DNA from: Nitrosopumilus sp. b1
GTDB lineage: Archaea > Thermoproteota > Nitrososphaeria > Nitrososphaerales > Nitrosopumilaceae
Assembly: GCF_014078545.1 (NCBI RefSeq)
Contig: NZ_MU078719.1
Location: 62,001 to 126,000 of the forward strand
Direction: 5' to 3'
Length of the DNA stretch: 64,000 nucleotides
Positions 18,368 to 27,597 of the stretch are shown here, one piece after another. The position numbers and the translations under genes were made by a program. The notes beneath the pieces are model-generated. The model had not been told where the DNA came from. It worked only from the letters and a program-made list of their open reading frames with translations, and did no database searches. How positions within the stretch are numbered: position 1 is the first letter of the stretch; each line of letters begins with the position of its first letter.

Positions 18368-19269
18368 TATTTTTCGATTCCTTTTGTTAAAACATCTAGA
18401 ACGTCAGCAGGAGTCCAAATTCGATTTTTTGTAGCAAGATATGGGTACCGCATATCAAGCATTACTTTACAAAGTTCAGCAAATGATAATTTTTCGGGAA
18501 TTAATTTTGGAGTGTGGAATTGAAAAATACTCGCATTCAAATTTAGAAAGTTATCTTCATCCTCAAGGAAGTTTAGATCCGTTGTAATCTTTTCTAGGAT
18601 GGTTCTTGCATCAAGAATTAACGAATCATTATCTAATATTACAAATTCTACTTCGTTTTTTGAGAGTAAATCTAAAACTTCTTTTACAGAATTATCTCTA
18701 GATATTTTTACTAATCTTCTAGATGGTTCCTCTGATGCTATGATTTCAGAATTACACATTGAACCAATTTCAAGAATTTCTCGAATGGATACTGCAGAGA
18801 AGTCATATTGTGAATTTTGAATGATCGAAAAAGTTTTTGTTGTCTTATTCATCTGATGTAAAATTGTTTTTAATTTTACTTTCCTATTATCCAAATAAAA
18901 TTCTCGATTCATAATTTTTTTAGCAGTTGTATGATTGAATACATCATTTGTAGGATTCTTCAAAATTGATCTGATGATCTCTTTGTATCCGATTATACCA
19001 ACAGGAAATTCTTTTTCCATGACTACGATATTATTTGCAGTATCTGATATTCTCGATAGCATTGATGCTGCTATCCACAAATTGTCATCTCCCATTAAGA
19101 TGGATACTGGAGATGAATTTAGCTCATATGGAAGCAGATCATTATACAAACAATCATTGAATTCAATTGGTTTGCCAGTGTATGATGAATTAAATGCTAA
19201 GAGAGAGCTAGTATCTTGTTTTGATAGAATACTTCCAAAGTTTGATTTCCAAATCCTTTTTTCCTTCAC
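18367..19269 (-). CDS. CBS-domain-like protein, 300 aa
   Basis: Soluble protein with up to four degenerate CBS-like units: strand-helix repeats such as VVMEKEFPVGIIGYKEIIRSIL, EFVILDNDSLILDARTILEKI and the C-terminal YLATKNRIWTPADVLDVLTKG. CBS pairs usually bind adenine nucleotides. GTG start, with an in-frame stop just upstream, so the start is secure. First gene of a pair with the metalloprotease. A motility-type dyad with a perfect GGATAT box lies upstream. Confidence 0.6.
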   Translation of the reverse strand: MKEKRIWKSNFGSILSKQDTSSLLAFNSSYTGKPIEFNDCLYNDLLPYELNSSPVSILMGDDNLWIAASMLSRISDTANNIVVMEKEFPVGIIGYKEIIRSILKNPTNDVFNHTTAKKIMNREFYLDNRKVKLKTILHQMNKTTKTFSIIQNSQYDFSAVSIREILEIGSMCNSEIIASEEPSRRLVKISRDNSVKEVLDLLSKNEVEFVILDNDSLILDARTILEKITTDLNFLEDEDNFLNLNASIFQFHTPKLIPEKLSFAELCKVMLDMRYPYLATKNRIWTPADVLDVLTKGIEK

Positions 19270-19318
19270 AGCTCTTTAACCCAAATTTACTGTTGAAATA
19301 TTGTTGATATCCAATTTG

Positions 19319-19338
19319 GTGTTCAGTGTGGACACACG
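19319..19338 (-). promoter_or_regulatory. Motility-type dyad upstream of the CBS/metzincin pair
   Basis: Read on the minus strand: CGTGTG-TCCACACT-GAACAC, then 6 nt, then GGATAT (19307-19312). The right half, spacing and box are identical to the archaellin promoters. The GTG at 19269 lies 49 nt beyond, implying a leader of about 12 nt. Confidence 0.5.
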
Positions 19339-19422
19339 ATTTTTTCATTTTGATAAATTAATCTTTCAAATGATTTTTTTATTTTCTTTGTTTAAAACAA
19401 ACGATCAATTTTTTTGTTTTAA

Positions 19423-21792
19423 CTATTGTCTAATCTGTAACATGCCTTTCTTTTTTAGCATAAATCCACCAATTCCGATTGCAGCTGGAACTAAAATTAA
19501 TACTGGATCAAAACCAAATACTTCAAATTGAGTATATTCTGATGATTCTGATTCTTCACCAAAGGCCATAAACTCTGAATCATTAGTTGAATTCACTTTG
19601 ACGGTTTTTGTAATACTTACTGGAGAGTACCATGAACCAGATACATCAGCTGAAATCTTGATGTTTGTCTTTGATTGCCCTAAAACAAATAACAACGCCT
19701 CACCTGTAGAACCTGTTGTAGGGGAAGCATTTGTAACTAAACCCCCCTCTACATTCCATTTTACACTCATATCTGATAATGGATTATCATCATGAGTCAC
19801 TTTCAATGTTGCAGAAAATGATTCTTCGCCTTCAATAATACCAGGTACTGCTAATTCTAATGTTGGTTCTAGTGATGTAATCTCAATATCATATGTTTCA
19901 ATTGGTAATCCGTCTGTAAGAACTGATAATTCGGTTTCTCCACTAGCTTTTGCTGCAACATCAAATAGGCTATAATATTCTCCTTTCTTGATAGTAACAG
20001 AGTCTGGAATCTCTAGTAATGATTCATCTTTCAATACAAATTGAATCTCTACATCCTTGCTTGCAAATACTGGAGAGCCAGCATCATTTAGAATCTGGAC
20101 TGAAAACACATCATTTGTACCAGAAAATATTACATCAGAATGTACAAGCTCTACTTCTGATATACTACTTGAAACACTATCGATGTTAATTGTTTCTGCA
20201 TAATTTTTAATCTTAAATTGTATATCGTCATCTCCTTCTTTCAAAGATTCTCCATTAATGATTGCAATTTTTTCTCCTTTGTTAATTGTTCTTTTTTCCA
20301 CTGATACATATTCACTTGGTGAAACAAACAATTCTGAGTTTTCTGGGAATCCTGGAACATCATCACCATCTACTAAGTACAATGCGATAGGGAATTTACT
20401 ACCGGAAATTATTTTATCAACCAGTGGCTCTACTTTCAAATCTAGCGATTTCTTATTTGGGCCAAAAACTGTTGGAGAAATGATATCTGCTTCTTCAATT
20501 CTAGGGAAAATTTCAATTTTTTCTGGAACGCTTGTTCCTACCTTTGCATAAATTGGAACTGATCCATCTCCTTTACGTAATACTACGCTTTCAACTTGAA
20601 GAAAAGTCTCATCAGCTGAATCAATCAAAACATGAATATCCTTACTTGCTTTGATAGGATTTCCGCCTTCATCCTCTAGATACATAATTCCAATTAATTC
20701 TCTTTCTCCAGTAGCCAAAATTGGTAATGTTTCAATTTTTACTATTTTTTCATCAAACAATTCAAGATTTTTTGTATCAAATGTCTCTGTCTTGACTACT
20801 AGTGGCTTTTTTGCAGAGATTGAAATATCGTATGTATCTTCAATTCCACTAAGAGTTGTAAATGTAGTATATCCCCAATACATTCCCTTTTTTATCTCAA
20901 AATATCCGACTGTCTTAATCGAATTGTAAAGATCATCACTTAGGTTTGTCTTTGTGGTGTAATCATCATTTGTAATTCGTAAATCCACCCTGATATTCTC
21001 TTTAGCAATAACTGGTTGGCCTCCTCTCTCTAATTGCGCAATAATGTGTCCCTTTGATGCTGTATGGGTGTTGATTGTTTTAGGAAATACATGCAGAGCA
21101 ATATCTAAATCCTCTTCATCATCAATGTTAATTTCAATACTTTTTGGTTTCATTCCAAGAGATGAAGCATAAATGTCTGCATCTCCAGAACCAATAATCT
21201 CAAACTGTGTAATCACATGATTCTGCCCTTCTTTAATTATTACTTCGGGTTGTAAAATCGAAATTATGTTGTTATCCGATGAGCTAAGTGATACTATCGT
21301 ATCTTGTTTTGCTAGCACAGGAAATCCATCCTCATCTGCAAGTTGTACTGAAACGTATCCTTTGGTTAGTCCATCTAATGAATATTCTTCTGGAGTTGTT
21401 TTAATCAAAAGCTGCGTTTGACTAAATTTATTTCCAAAAATTTCTATTGGGACTTCAATGGGAGAAAAACCTGGCGCAACAAGTGTGATGGTTGTTTTTC
21501 CAGCCTTGTATGCTTTAACAGTGATCTCTGAAACAAAACTTCCAGTATCTGAATTTACATCAGTCACTTTTACTATGGATGCATCAAGACTCACCGCTCG
21601 CAAATTTTCTATTTTTTTTGGAAATACACTACCATCCTGTGTTGTATAAACTAGAATCTTTGCTTCTGAACCTTCAACAATTTTAGGTGGAATAAATCTT
21701 GTATCAAATTCCATTTCTGCAGCTAAAGCATACTCCAGTGTAGAAATTATACTAATTACAATAGCAAATACTAGTACTAATCCTGCCTTCAA
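19423..21792 (-). CDS. Large surface protein with Ig-like repeats, 789 aa
   Basis: Signal peptide (ending ALA before AEMEF), then about seven to eight beta-sandwich repeats with the recurring pattern of a Gly-Lys-Gly-x-hydrophobic turn and a GxTxITL strand, as in invasin/Big-type Ig domains. The protein ends in a membrane helix (VLILVPAAIGIGGFMLKK), so it stands on the cell surface. Many repeats contain a segment like PVxASKDIxVxI. Likely structural or adhesive. It is divergent from the TPR gene and shares its upstream region, including a dyad. Confidence 0.7.
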   Translation of the reverse strand: MKAGLVLVFAIVISIISTLEYALAAEMEFDTRFIPPKIVEGSEAKILVYTTQDGSVFPKKIENLRAVSLDASIVKVTDVNSDTGSFVSEITVKAYKAGKTTITLVAPGFSPIEVPIEIFGNKFSQTQLLIKTTPEEYSLDGLTKGYVSVQLADEDGFPVLAKQDTIVSLSSSDNNIISILQPEVIIKEGQNHVITQFEIIGSGDADIYASSLGMKPKSIEINIDDEEDLDIALHVFPKTINTHTASKGHIIAQLERGGQPVIAKENIRVDLRITNDDYTTKTNLSDDLYNSIKTVGYFEIKKGMYWGYTTFTTLSGIEDTYDISISAKKPLVVKTETFDTKNLELFDEKIVKIETLPILATGERELIGIMYLEDEGGNPIKASKDIHVLIDSADETFLQVESVVLRKGDGSVPIYAKVGTSVPEKIEIFPRIEEADIISPTVFGPNKKSLDLKVEPLVDKIISGSKFPIALYLVDGDDVPGFPENSELFVSPSEYVSVEKRTINKGEKIAIINGESLKEGDDDIQFKIKNYAETINIDSVSSSISEVELVHSDVIFSGTNDVFSVQILNDAGSPVFASKDVEIQFVLKDESLLEIPDSVTIKKGEYYSLFDVAAKASGETELSVLTDGLPIETYDIEITSLEPTLELAVPGIIEGEESFSATLKVTHDDNPLSDMSVKWNVEGGLVTNASPTTGSTGEALLFVLGQSKTNIKISADVSGSWYSPVSITKTVKVNSTNDSEFMAFGEESESSEYTQFEVFGFDPVLILVPAAIGIGGFMLKKKGMLQIRQ

Positions 21793-21827
21793 ACATATTT
21801 TAGGGATAAATTACTCATATAACACAG

Positions 21828-21847
21828 TGTTTGGATTTTCTGAACAG
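21828..21847 (+). promoter_or_regulatory. Motility-type dyad upstream of the TPR gene
   Basis: TGTTTG-GATTTTCT-GAACAG, then 6 nt and CGATAT (21854-21859). The TPR ATG lies 44 nt after the dyad. TGTT and AACA form a symmetric pair, so it could also serve the divergent surface-protein gene. Confidence 0.6.
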
Positions 21848-21891
21848 ATACTACGATATTAGAAATTTTCTTATGAATTAAACTGGATGTA

Positions 21892-24800
21892 ATGGTTTCA
21901 GACACAGGGGTAATTGAAAATCAGCTTCAATTAATGAATGGAGTTCTTGAACGATTGTTAGAAGAACAGGAAATTTCTCTAGAATTAATTCCAGATGATT
22001 CTTTTACATTAGCAACAGACAAAAAAATAAAAATTGATAGCATGATAAAAATCCGAGAAAACTTACTTGGCAAAAACCCAAAATTAAGAAATAAAACAGT
22101 TTCAAATAAAAAACTAGAAACTTTACTTGGAAATTATCATTATTATTCAGGTTCCCATGATAAAGCACTTTCATTTTATCAGTCTGCACAAAAATTTGAT
22201 TCAAAATTCTTAGAACCACTATTCAATGAAGGTCTTACTCTTGCTAAATTAGGAAAACATGATAAAGCTATCTCTTGTTATGATAAGGTATTAGCTATTA
22301 ATCCAAAATACTTTGAGGCAATTTATTGTAAAGGTAATTCGCTTACCACAGTTTCAAAACACGAAGAAGCTATCTCTTGTTATGATCAAACACTCAAAAT
22401 TGATCCTAACAATTTTGATTTACTATTTAACAAGGGTATGGCACTCAAAGAGCTTGGAAAATTCACCGAGGCTCTCTCATTTTTTGATCAAGGCCTAAGC
22501 CTTCAACCATCCAACTTTCAAACAATATTCCAAAAAGGCTTATGTTTATTGGAATTGGATAAAAACCAAAACGCACTTGTCTGCTTTGAAAAAGTACTAG
22601 AAATTGAACCAAATTATTTTGATGCAATTTTTAACAAAGGCATTGTACTTAGAAAGCTAGAGAAATTTAACGATTCAATAACTCAATTTGACAAAACACT
22701 TGCTATAGATTCTAACCATTTTGGATCTTTATTCAACAAAGGACTGTGTTTGTATAATCTTGGAAAAACTCAACTTGCTTTATCTTTCATGGAAAAATCA
22801 TTAAAATTTAATCCAGAATATGCATTGTCTTATTACTATAAAGGAAAATGTCTATCAAAGATAGGCAACTTTTCAGAAGCCCTGACTCAATTCAACACTG
22901 CAATAGATCTTGAATTTACCCTAACTGATGCATATCTTGCAAAAGGCGACTTATGCTTCAACTTAGGTGACTATGAGAGTTCATTGAAAGCATACGATCA
23001 TGTCTTACAACAAAATCCAATTCACATAGAAGCCTTATTTGGAAAGGGTAGAACACTCTCATTTCTTGAAAGGTATGAAGAATCAATTGTGAACTATGAT
23101 CAAATTCTGGAGCAAATACCAAATCATTTTGATACTTTGTGGTGTAAAGCCAAATCACTACAAAAATTAGGAAAATACCAAGATTCTGTAAATTTTGCCG
23201 ATAAGGCACTCAAGATTAAATCAAATCATTATGAGAGCCTTGTGATAAAAGCCCAATCACTAAGTAACCTTCATAATTATTCTCAAGCCCTTGAATCCTT
23301 TGAAAAGGCATTAGCACAGAATCCGAAGAAGTTCAAAATAATTCTTGATACTGCAAAAATCTTTTTGCATATACAAGATTTAGAAAAATCATTATTCTAT
23401 ATCGACAAGTCACTAGCAATTAACCCAACAAATTTTGATTCTTTGCTATACAAAGGAATTGTCCTTGCATCACTTGAAAAACACAAAGAAGCCATAGAAT
23501 ACTTTGATAAGGCAATTCTCAATAACTGCAAAAGTGCCGAGGTTTTCTATAAAAGAGGATTATCTTTTGCATTCTCAAATAATCATTCTGATGCAATATC
23601 TTCCTTAAACAAAGCACTGGAAATTAATCCAAATTACTTTGACGCACTACTTCAAAAGGGAATGCTTCTGTTATCAATGGAGAATTTCCAGCAGGCATAT
23701 TCTTCATTTATGCGTGCCTTGGAAATTATGCCTGATAATTCTCTCTTATTGTATAATGTTGGATTATGTTATTCTGGGTTAAATCAGAATTCTGATGCAA
23801 TATCTTCCTTAAACAAAGCACTGGAAATTAATCCAAATTACTTTGACGCACTACTTCAAAAAGGAAAATTGCTATCAAAGCTTGGTACTCATGCAGATGC
23901 TCTATCAATATTTGATAAGGCACTAAAAATTAAACCAAATCATATCGAAGCCTTATACCAAAAAGGAAATTCATTATCATCTTTGGGGAAATTTAATGAG
24001 GCACTTGTATTTTATGAGAATGTATTAGAAATTAATCCAAATTACTTTGATGCATTACTTCAAAAAGGAAAAATCATGTTACTCACTGAAAGGTATAAGG
24101 ATGCACTTCAATGTTATAATTCAGTATTAGAAATTAATCCAAATTACTTTGACGCACTACTTCAAAAAGGAAAATTGCTATCAAAGCTTGGTACTCATGC
24201 AGATGCTATATCAATATTTGATAAGGCACTCAAAATTAAACCAAATCATATTGAAGCTCTATACCAAAAAGGAAATTCATACTACTTACTTTCAGATTAC
24301 CAAAATGCATTAAGCACTTTTGATAGAATTATTTTAATAAATTCTGACAATGTAGGTGCATTATATCATAAGGGTCTAATTTTTGAAAAATTGGCTAATC
24401 ATAATAGTGCGTTAATTTATTTTGATAAAGTTCTATTTCTTGATAAAAAATATACACCTGCATTATTCCATAAAGGAGTAATCTTACTAAAGCAAAAAAA
24501 GTTTGAAGATTCAATATCCTGTTTTGATAAAATATTAGAGATTAAACCAAATGACATTGAAACTTTATGCAAAAAATCACTTGCCTTGATGAATCTTGGT
24601 CTTATCTCAGAATCTATTTCATATGCAGACAAAGTACTATCTACAAAGCCTCAAAATATCAATGCATTATACCAAAAAGGATTATGCCTAGAACAAATAT
24701 CAAAACTATTTCAAGCAGTATCCCTATTTGATAAAGTATTAGAAATAATTCCAAATCATTATGATGCATTATTTCACAAAGGATGTTCATTAAAGAATCT

Positions 24801-25551
24801 TGGAAAAAATATAGAAGCACTTTCCTGCTTTGATAAAATTCTTGATAAAATACCCCAGGATGAAAAATCCCTACTTCAAAAGGGAATATGCCTTACAAAA
24901 TTAGAAAAGTATCATGAAGGGCTATTCTGTTATGAACAAATTTTAAAACAAAATCCATCATATACACCTGCACTTCTTCAAAAAGGCATTACAATTTTAG
25001 AGACTGGTCAGTATGAAGAATCTATAGAAATATTCCAAAACGTGCTCAAAATTGAACCATTTAATCAAGAGGCGTTGCTTTTCATGGGAAAGACGCTATC
25101 GATACTAGGGAAATATGACTCTGCAAATGCATTCTTAGAAAAAATACTAATTTCAAATCCTAATCATTCAAAGGCATTATTTACCAAGGGACAAATTTGC
25201 ATAAGAACTGGAAAGACATTAGAATCTATAACTTTCTATGATAAGGCGTTACTAACCAATCCAAAAAGTATTGAAATTTTATCATCAAAAGCTAGAGCAT
25301 TATCTTCATTATGCAAGTATGAAAAATCTATAGAGTGCTTTGATAAAATTCTAAATGTAGAACCAACAAACATTCCTGCAATGTATGAAAAATCTAAACT
25401 ATTGGTAAAACTTGGAAATATTGTAGACTCTATAACTCTACTCAAAAAGATCATCACCATAGATCCCATCTACAAAGAAATTATTATGAAAGAATCAGAC
25501 TTTGCAGAATTACAAAGTAATTATCAATTCAAAAATATACTAAAAATTTAA
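21892..25551 (+). CDS. Giant tetratricopeptide-repeat protein, 1219 aa
   Basis: Residues 1-80 are a helical head. Nearly all the rest is about 33 TPR units of 34 residues with the pattern ALFxKGxxLxxLGKxxEALxxFDKxLxIxPN. No signal peptide or membrane segment, so it is a cytoplasmic superhelical scaffold for protein assembly. Some repeats are almost identical in DNA. The upstream dyad and the position next to the archaellum cluster suggest a role linked to motility or chemotaxis, which is inference. Confidence 0.85.
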   Translation: MVSDTGVIENQLQLMNGVLERLLEEQEISLELIPDDSFTLATDKKIKIDSMIKIRENLLGKNPKLRNKTVSNKKLETLLGNYHYYSGSHDKALSFYQSAQKFDSKFLEPLFNEGLTLAKLGKHDKAISCYDKVLAINPKYFEAIYCKGNSLTTVSKHEEAISCYDQTLKIDPNNFDLLFNKGMALKELGKFTEALSFFDQGLSLQPSNFQTIFQKGLCLLELDKNQNALVCFEKVLEIEPNYFDAIFNKGIVLRKLEKFNDSITQFDKTLAIDSNHFGSLFNKGLCLYNLGKTQLALSFMEKSLKFNPEYALSYYYKGKCLSKIGNFSEALTQFNTAIDLEFTLTDAYLAKGDLCFNLGDYESSLKAYDHVLQQNPIHIEALFGKGRTLSFLERYEESIVNYDQILEQIPNHFDTLWCKAKSLQKLGKYQDSVNFADKALKIKSNHYESLVIKAQSLSNLHNYSQALESFEKALAQNPKKFKIILDTAKIFLHIQDLEKSLFYIDKSLAINPTNFDSLLYKGIVLASLEKHKEAIEYFDKAILNNCKSAEVFYKRGLSFAFSNNHSDAISSLNKALEINPNYFDALLQKGMLLLSMENFQQAYSSFMRALEIMPDNSLLLYNVGLCYSGLNQNSDAISSLNKALEINPNYFDALLQKGKLLSKLGTHADALSIFDKALKIKPNHIEALYQKGNSLSSLGKFNEALVFYENVLEINPNYFDALLQKGKIMLLTERYKDALQCYNSVLEINPNYFDALLQKGKLLSKLGTHADAISIFDKALKIKPNHIEALYQKGNSYYLLSDYQNALSTFDRIILINSDNVGALYHKGLIFEKLANHNSALIYFDKVLFLDKKYTPALFHKGVILLKQKKFEDSISCFDKILEIKPNDIETLCKKSLALMNLGLISESISYADKVLSTKPQNINALYQKGLCLEQISKLFQAVSLFDKVLEIIPNHYDALFHKGCSLKNLGKNIEALSCFDKILDKIPQDEKSLLQKGICLTKLEKYHEGLFCYEQILKQNPSYTPALLQKGITILETGQYEESIEIFQNVLKIEPFNQEALLFMGKTLSILGKYDSANAFLEKILISNPNHSKALFTKGQICIRTGKTLESITFYDKALLTNPKSIEILSSKARALSSLCKYEKSIECFDKILNVEPTNIPAMYEKSKLLVKLGNIVDSITLLKKIITIDPIYKEIIMKESDFAELQSNYQFKNILKI
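23585..23657 (+). repeat. 73-bp exact repeat within the TPR gene, copy 1
   Basis: Identical to 23789-23861, two TPR-periods away (204 bp). Indicates recent unit duplication or conversion. Confidence 0.85.
23789..23861 (+). repeat. 73-bp exact repeat within the TPR gene, copy 2
   Basis: Second copy of 23585-23657, in phase with the TPR frame. Confidence 0.85.
23824..23901 (+). repeat. 78-bp exact repeat within the TPR gene, copy 1
   Basis: Identical to 24130-24207 (306 bp, three 34-residue units apart). Similarity continues beyond with scattered third-position changes. Confidence 0.85.
24130..24207 (+). repeat. 78-bp exact repeat within the TPR gene, copy 2
   Basis: Second copy of 23824-23901. 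Confidence 0.85.
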
Positions 25552-25554
25552 TTT

Positions 25555-26364
25555 TTATTTCTTCATTAATACTTCTAAAGGCTTTGATTTCTTCCAGAGA
25601 TGATTGCACAAACTATGCATGTTACTTACCATCTCTGATGAATTTGTATACAGTATGGAATCACTTTCATCATTCAAATCCATTGATTCTTTAATTGAGC
25701 CTGACATGATTAGTTGAGTGTCTTTTTCAACAATTATTCTACTCTTTGATGGAAGTTTACCAACTCTTGTCTCAGTAGCATTCAATCTGGCAATTAAAGG
25801 TAGTAAATTATCACTTTTAGTATCTGTTAGCAGTTTCACCTCGATTCCTTTGTTTTTACACAAGGCAATTTTTTCAGGAATTGATGTATGATACATTCGT
25901 AAAACATCTTCCACAGTTGTTACGATAAACAATGAATTAGTAGAAACCTGAATTAATTTTCCAATCCTTGCATAGATATTTGATCTGCCTTGTATGATTG
26001 AAAATGATGATACCTCATTAGTTGAATTTTCCTTTGATACATGTTTCAAATCGTTTGCAATTTTTTTTGCCAGTTTTTGCATCGTTGTGATCTCATCTTC
26101 TCTTTTTTGGATCATGATACTTAGTGCGTCTTCTGGATTTACTGCCTGACATATTGTAGGATTAGAAAATGTAGTAGATACTAATCCTAAGTTACGGAGT
26201 CTATTAAGAGCACGATAAGCCTTACCTCTATCAATTTCTAATTTTGATGACATACTTCCTACTGTAACTGAACCCATTTGAAGTAGTCCTAGATACATCA
26301 CTGCATCTGGTTCTTCTAGCCCAAAATTTGATAATGAATTTACTAATTCTTCATTAACATTCAT
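25555..26364 (-). CDS. TrmB-family transcription regulator
   Basis: 269 residues. The N-terminal winged helix (about 8-75: LSNFGLEEPDAVMYLGLLQMG, RGKAYRALNRLRNLGLV) is followed by a helical linker. A phospholipase-D-like middle domain follows (SIIQGRSNIYARIGKLIQ, IPEKIALCKNKGIEVKLLTD), typical of TrmB proteins. It converges on the TPR gene and is divergent from the archaellin genes, whose promoters share a dyad, so it is a natural candidate for their regulator. The ligand is unknown; the sugar-binding end domain of classical TrmB is not present. Confidence 0.85.
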   Translation of the reverse strand: MNVNEELVNSLSNFGLEEPDAVMYLGLLQMGSVTVGSMSSKLEIDRGKAYRALNRLRNLGLVSTTFSNPTICQAVNPEDALSIMIQKREDEITTMQKLAKKIANDLKHVSKENSTNEVSSFSIIQGRSNIYARIGKLIQVSTNSLFIVTTVEDVLRMYHTSIPEKIALCKNKGIEVKLLTDTKSDNLLPLIARLNATETRVGKLPSKSRIIVEKDTQLIMSGSIKESMDLNDESDSILYTNSSEMVSNMHSLCNHLWKKSKPLEVLMKK

Positions 26365-26472
26365 TGTGTGTATTCACCTAAGACAACTTTGATGTATTTA
26401 TGTAGGATCATTTTGTTTAATCGTAAAATTTCCATATAGATTCCATTGTGTAAAATAATTTGAGCTCTTGTC

Positions 26473-26492
26473 TGTATGGACTAAACGAACAT
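26473..26492. promoter_or_regulatory. Orphan motility-type dyad between the TrmB gene and archaellin 1
   Basis: TGTATG-GACTAAAC-GAACAT, a good match to both half sites. It lies 109 bp upstream of the TrmB ATG and 121 bp before the archaellin ATG, with no GGATAT box at the usual distance. It may be a second operator for either gene. The rest of the 249-bp gap holds the archaellin 1 promoter and AT-rich DNA. Confidence 0.4.
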
Positions 26493-26556
26493 CTGACTAT
26501 GTGATTTTTTGATTTTTAATTAATTTGTATTTTTATTATTAGAAAAATCATGTCAA

Positions 26557-26576
26557 TGTCCGATCATCTCGAACAC
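26557..26576 (+). promoter_or_regulatory. Motility dyad, archaellin 1 promoter
   Basis: TGTCCG-ATCATCTC-GAACAC, 6 nt, GGATAT (26583-26588), 25 nt, ATG. Identical in archaellins 2 and 4. Confidence 0.75.
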
Positions 26577-26742
26577 ACTCTAGGATATACCCTGACACCA
26601 TTAATACATTTCAATGAACCTTATTAGAAAAGGACACGGACATACCCACAGAGGAGTCATTGGTGTAGAGTCTGCAATAGTTATGATTGCATTTGTGATT
26701 GTAGCAGCAGCTTTGGCCTTTGTAGTTCTCAACATGGGTTTC
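26557..26742 (+). repeat. Archaellin cassette repeat, copy 1 (promoter + N-terminus)
   Basis: 186 bp from the operator to codon 43. It differs from copy 2 (27412-27597) at only three positions, while the rest of the genes is diverged. Confidence 0.85.
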
Positions 26743-27309
26743 GCTACAACACAAAAAGCAAAAACATCCATCATTTCAGGACTAAATGAAGCATCTAGCA
26801 GCTTGGAAATTGCTGGTAAAGTTACTGGTATAGGTAACGTTGTAACAGGACAACTGGAAGTAATTTCTGTACCATTAAAAATCGCTTCTGGTGGTGATTC
26901 AGTTAACTTGCAAAATACAACTGCCAGTGTAAAGTATCTAAGTAATACTGTAGAATATGATAACATATTAGTAGGTACTGCAAGCACATCTACAAACGCT
27001 GCAAATGTCACCGAAGGATGGGAATTAGCTTTGAGACATTTCGGAACAGTTGTACCAGATAATCCAGTCAACGGCACTTGGTCAGGTGCTACAAAAGCAA
27101 TATTCTACTGGACTGTCGGTGCAGGTAATCAAATCTTAGATGAAGGTGAACATGCAGTTTTATCGATTGCATTTGATCAGGCTGGTCCAGATGACAGACC
27201 ATCTGCATTAGATCGAATAAGAGCAGAAATTCTCCTACCAACAGGAGCACCTCTCACAATTGAAAGAGATGTTCCAAGCATTACCAACACTGTTGTAGAT
27301 CTAGGATAG
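26614..27309 (+). CDS. Archaellin 1
   Basis: 231-residue archaellum filament subunit. Class III signal: basic, His-rich pre-sequence ending HRG, probable cleavage G/VIGVESAI by the prepilin peptidase (gene not in window). The hydrophobic helix IVMIAFVIVAAALAFVVLNMG forms the filament core, and residues after about 45 are the exposed beta domain. The ILDEGEHAVLSI motif and C-terminal VVDLG recur in all four paralogues. Leaderless promoter with the motility dyad. Symbol left blank because arlA/arlB numbering cannot be fixed here. Confidence 0.93.
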   Translation: MNLIRKGHGHTHRGVIGVESAIVMIAFVIVAAALAFVVLNMGFATTQKAKTSIISGLNEASSSLEIAGKVTGIGNVVTGQLEVISVPLKIASGGDSVNLQNTTASVKYLSNTVEYDNILVGTASTSTNAANVTEGWELALRHFGTVVPDNPVNGTWSGATKAIFYWTVGAGNQILDEGEHAVLSIAFDQAGPDDRPSALDRIRAEILLPTGAPLTIERDVPSITNTVVDLG

Positions 27310-27315
27310 AAAACC

Positions 27316-27351
27316 GTGATTATGTAAATAATCACTAAATACTATCTTTTT
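27316..27351 (+). terminator. Terminator after archaellin 1
   Basis: Perfect 8-bp stem GTGATTAT/ATAATCAC with loop GTAA, then a six-T tract at 27346-27351. Suggests that archaellin 1 is a one-gene transcript. Confidence 0.65.
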
Positions 27352-27411
27352 TATTTATTCTAAATTCTAAAAAATTCTTTTCACAACTATTGTAACAATA
27401 GAAAACACAAA

Positions 27412-27431
27412 TGTCCGATCATCTCGAACAC
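27412..27431 (+). promoter_or_regulatory. Motility dyad, archaellin 2 promoter
   Basis: TGTCCG-ATCATCTC-GAACAC, 6 nt, GGATAT, 25 nt, ATG at 27469. Confidence 0.75.
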
Positions 27432-27597
27432 ACTCTAGGATATACCCTGATACCATCAATACATTTCAATGAACCTTATTAGAAAAGGACACGGACATAC
27501 CCACAGAGGAGTCATTGGTGTAGAGTCTGCAATAGTTATGATTGCATTTGTAATTGTAGCAGCAGCTTTGGCCTTTGTAGTTCTCAACATGGGTTTC
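27412..27597 (+). repeat. Archaellin cassette repeat, copy 2
   Basis: Differs from copy 4 (29862-30047) at a single position; identity with copy 4 continues about 35 bp further into the gene. Confidence 0.85.

Noticed and set aside
21892-25551. Regular DNA repeats that could suggest a CRISPR array or minisatellite.
   Set aside because: They are in phase with an open TPR-coding frame and have a 102-bp period.
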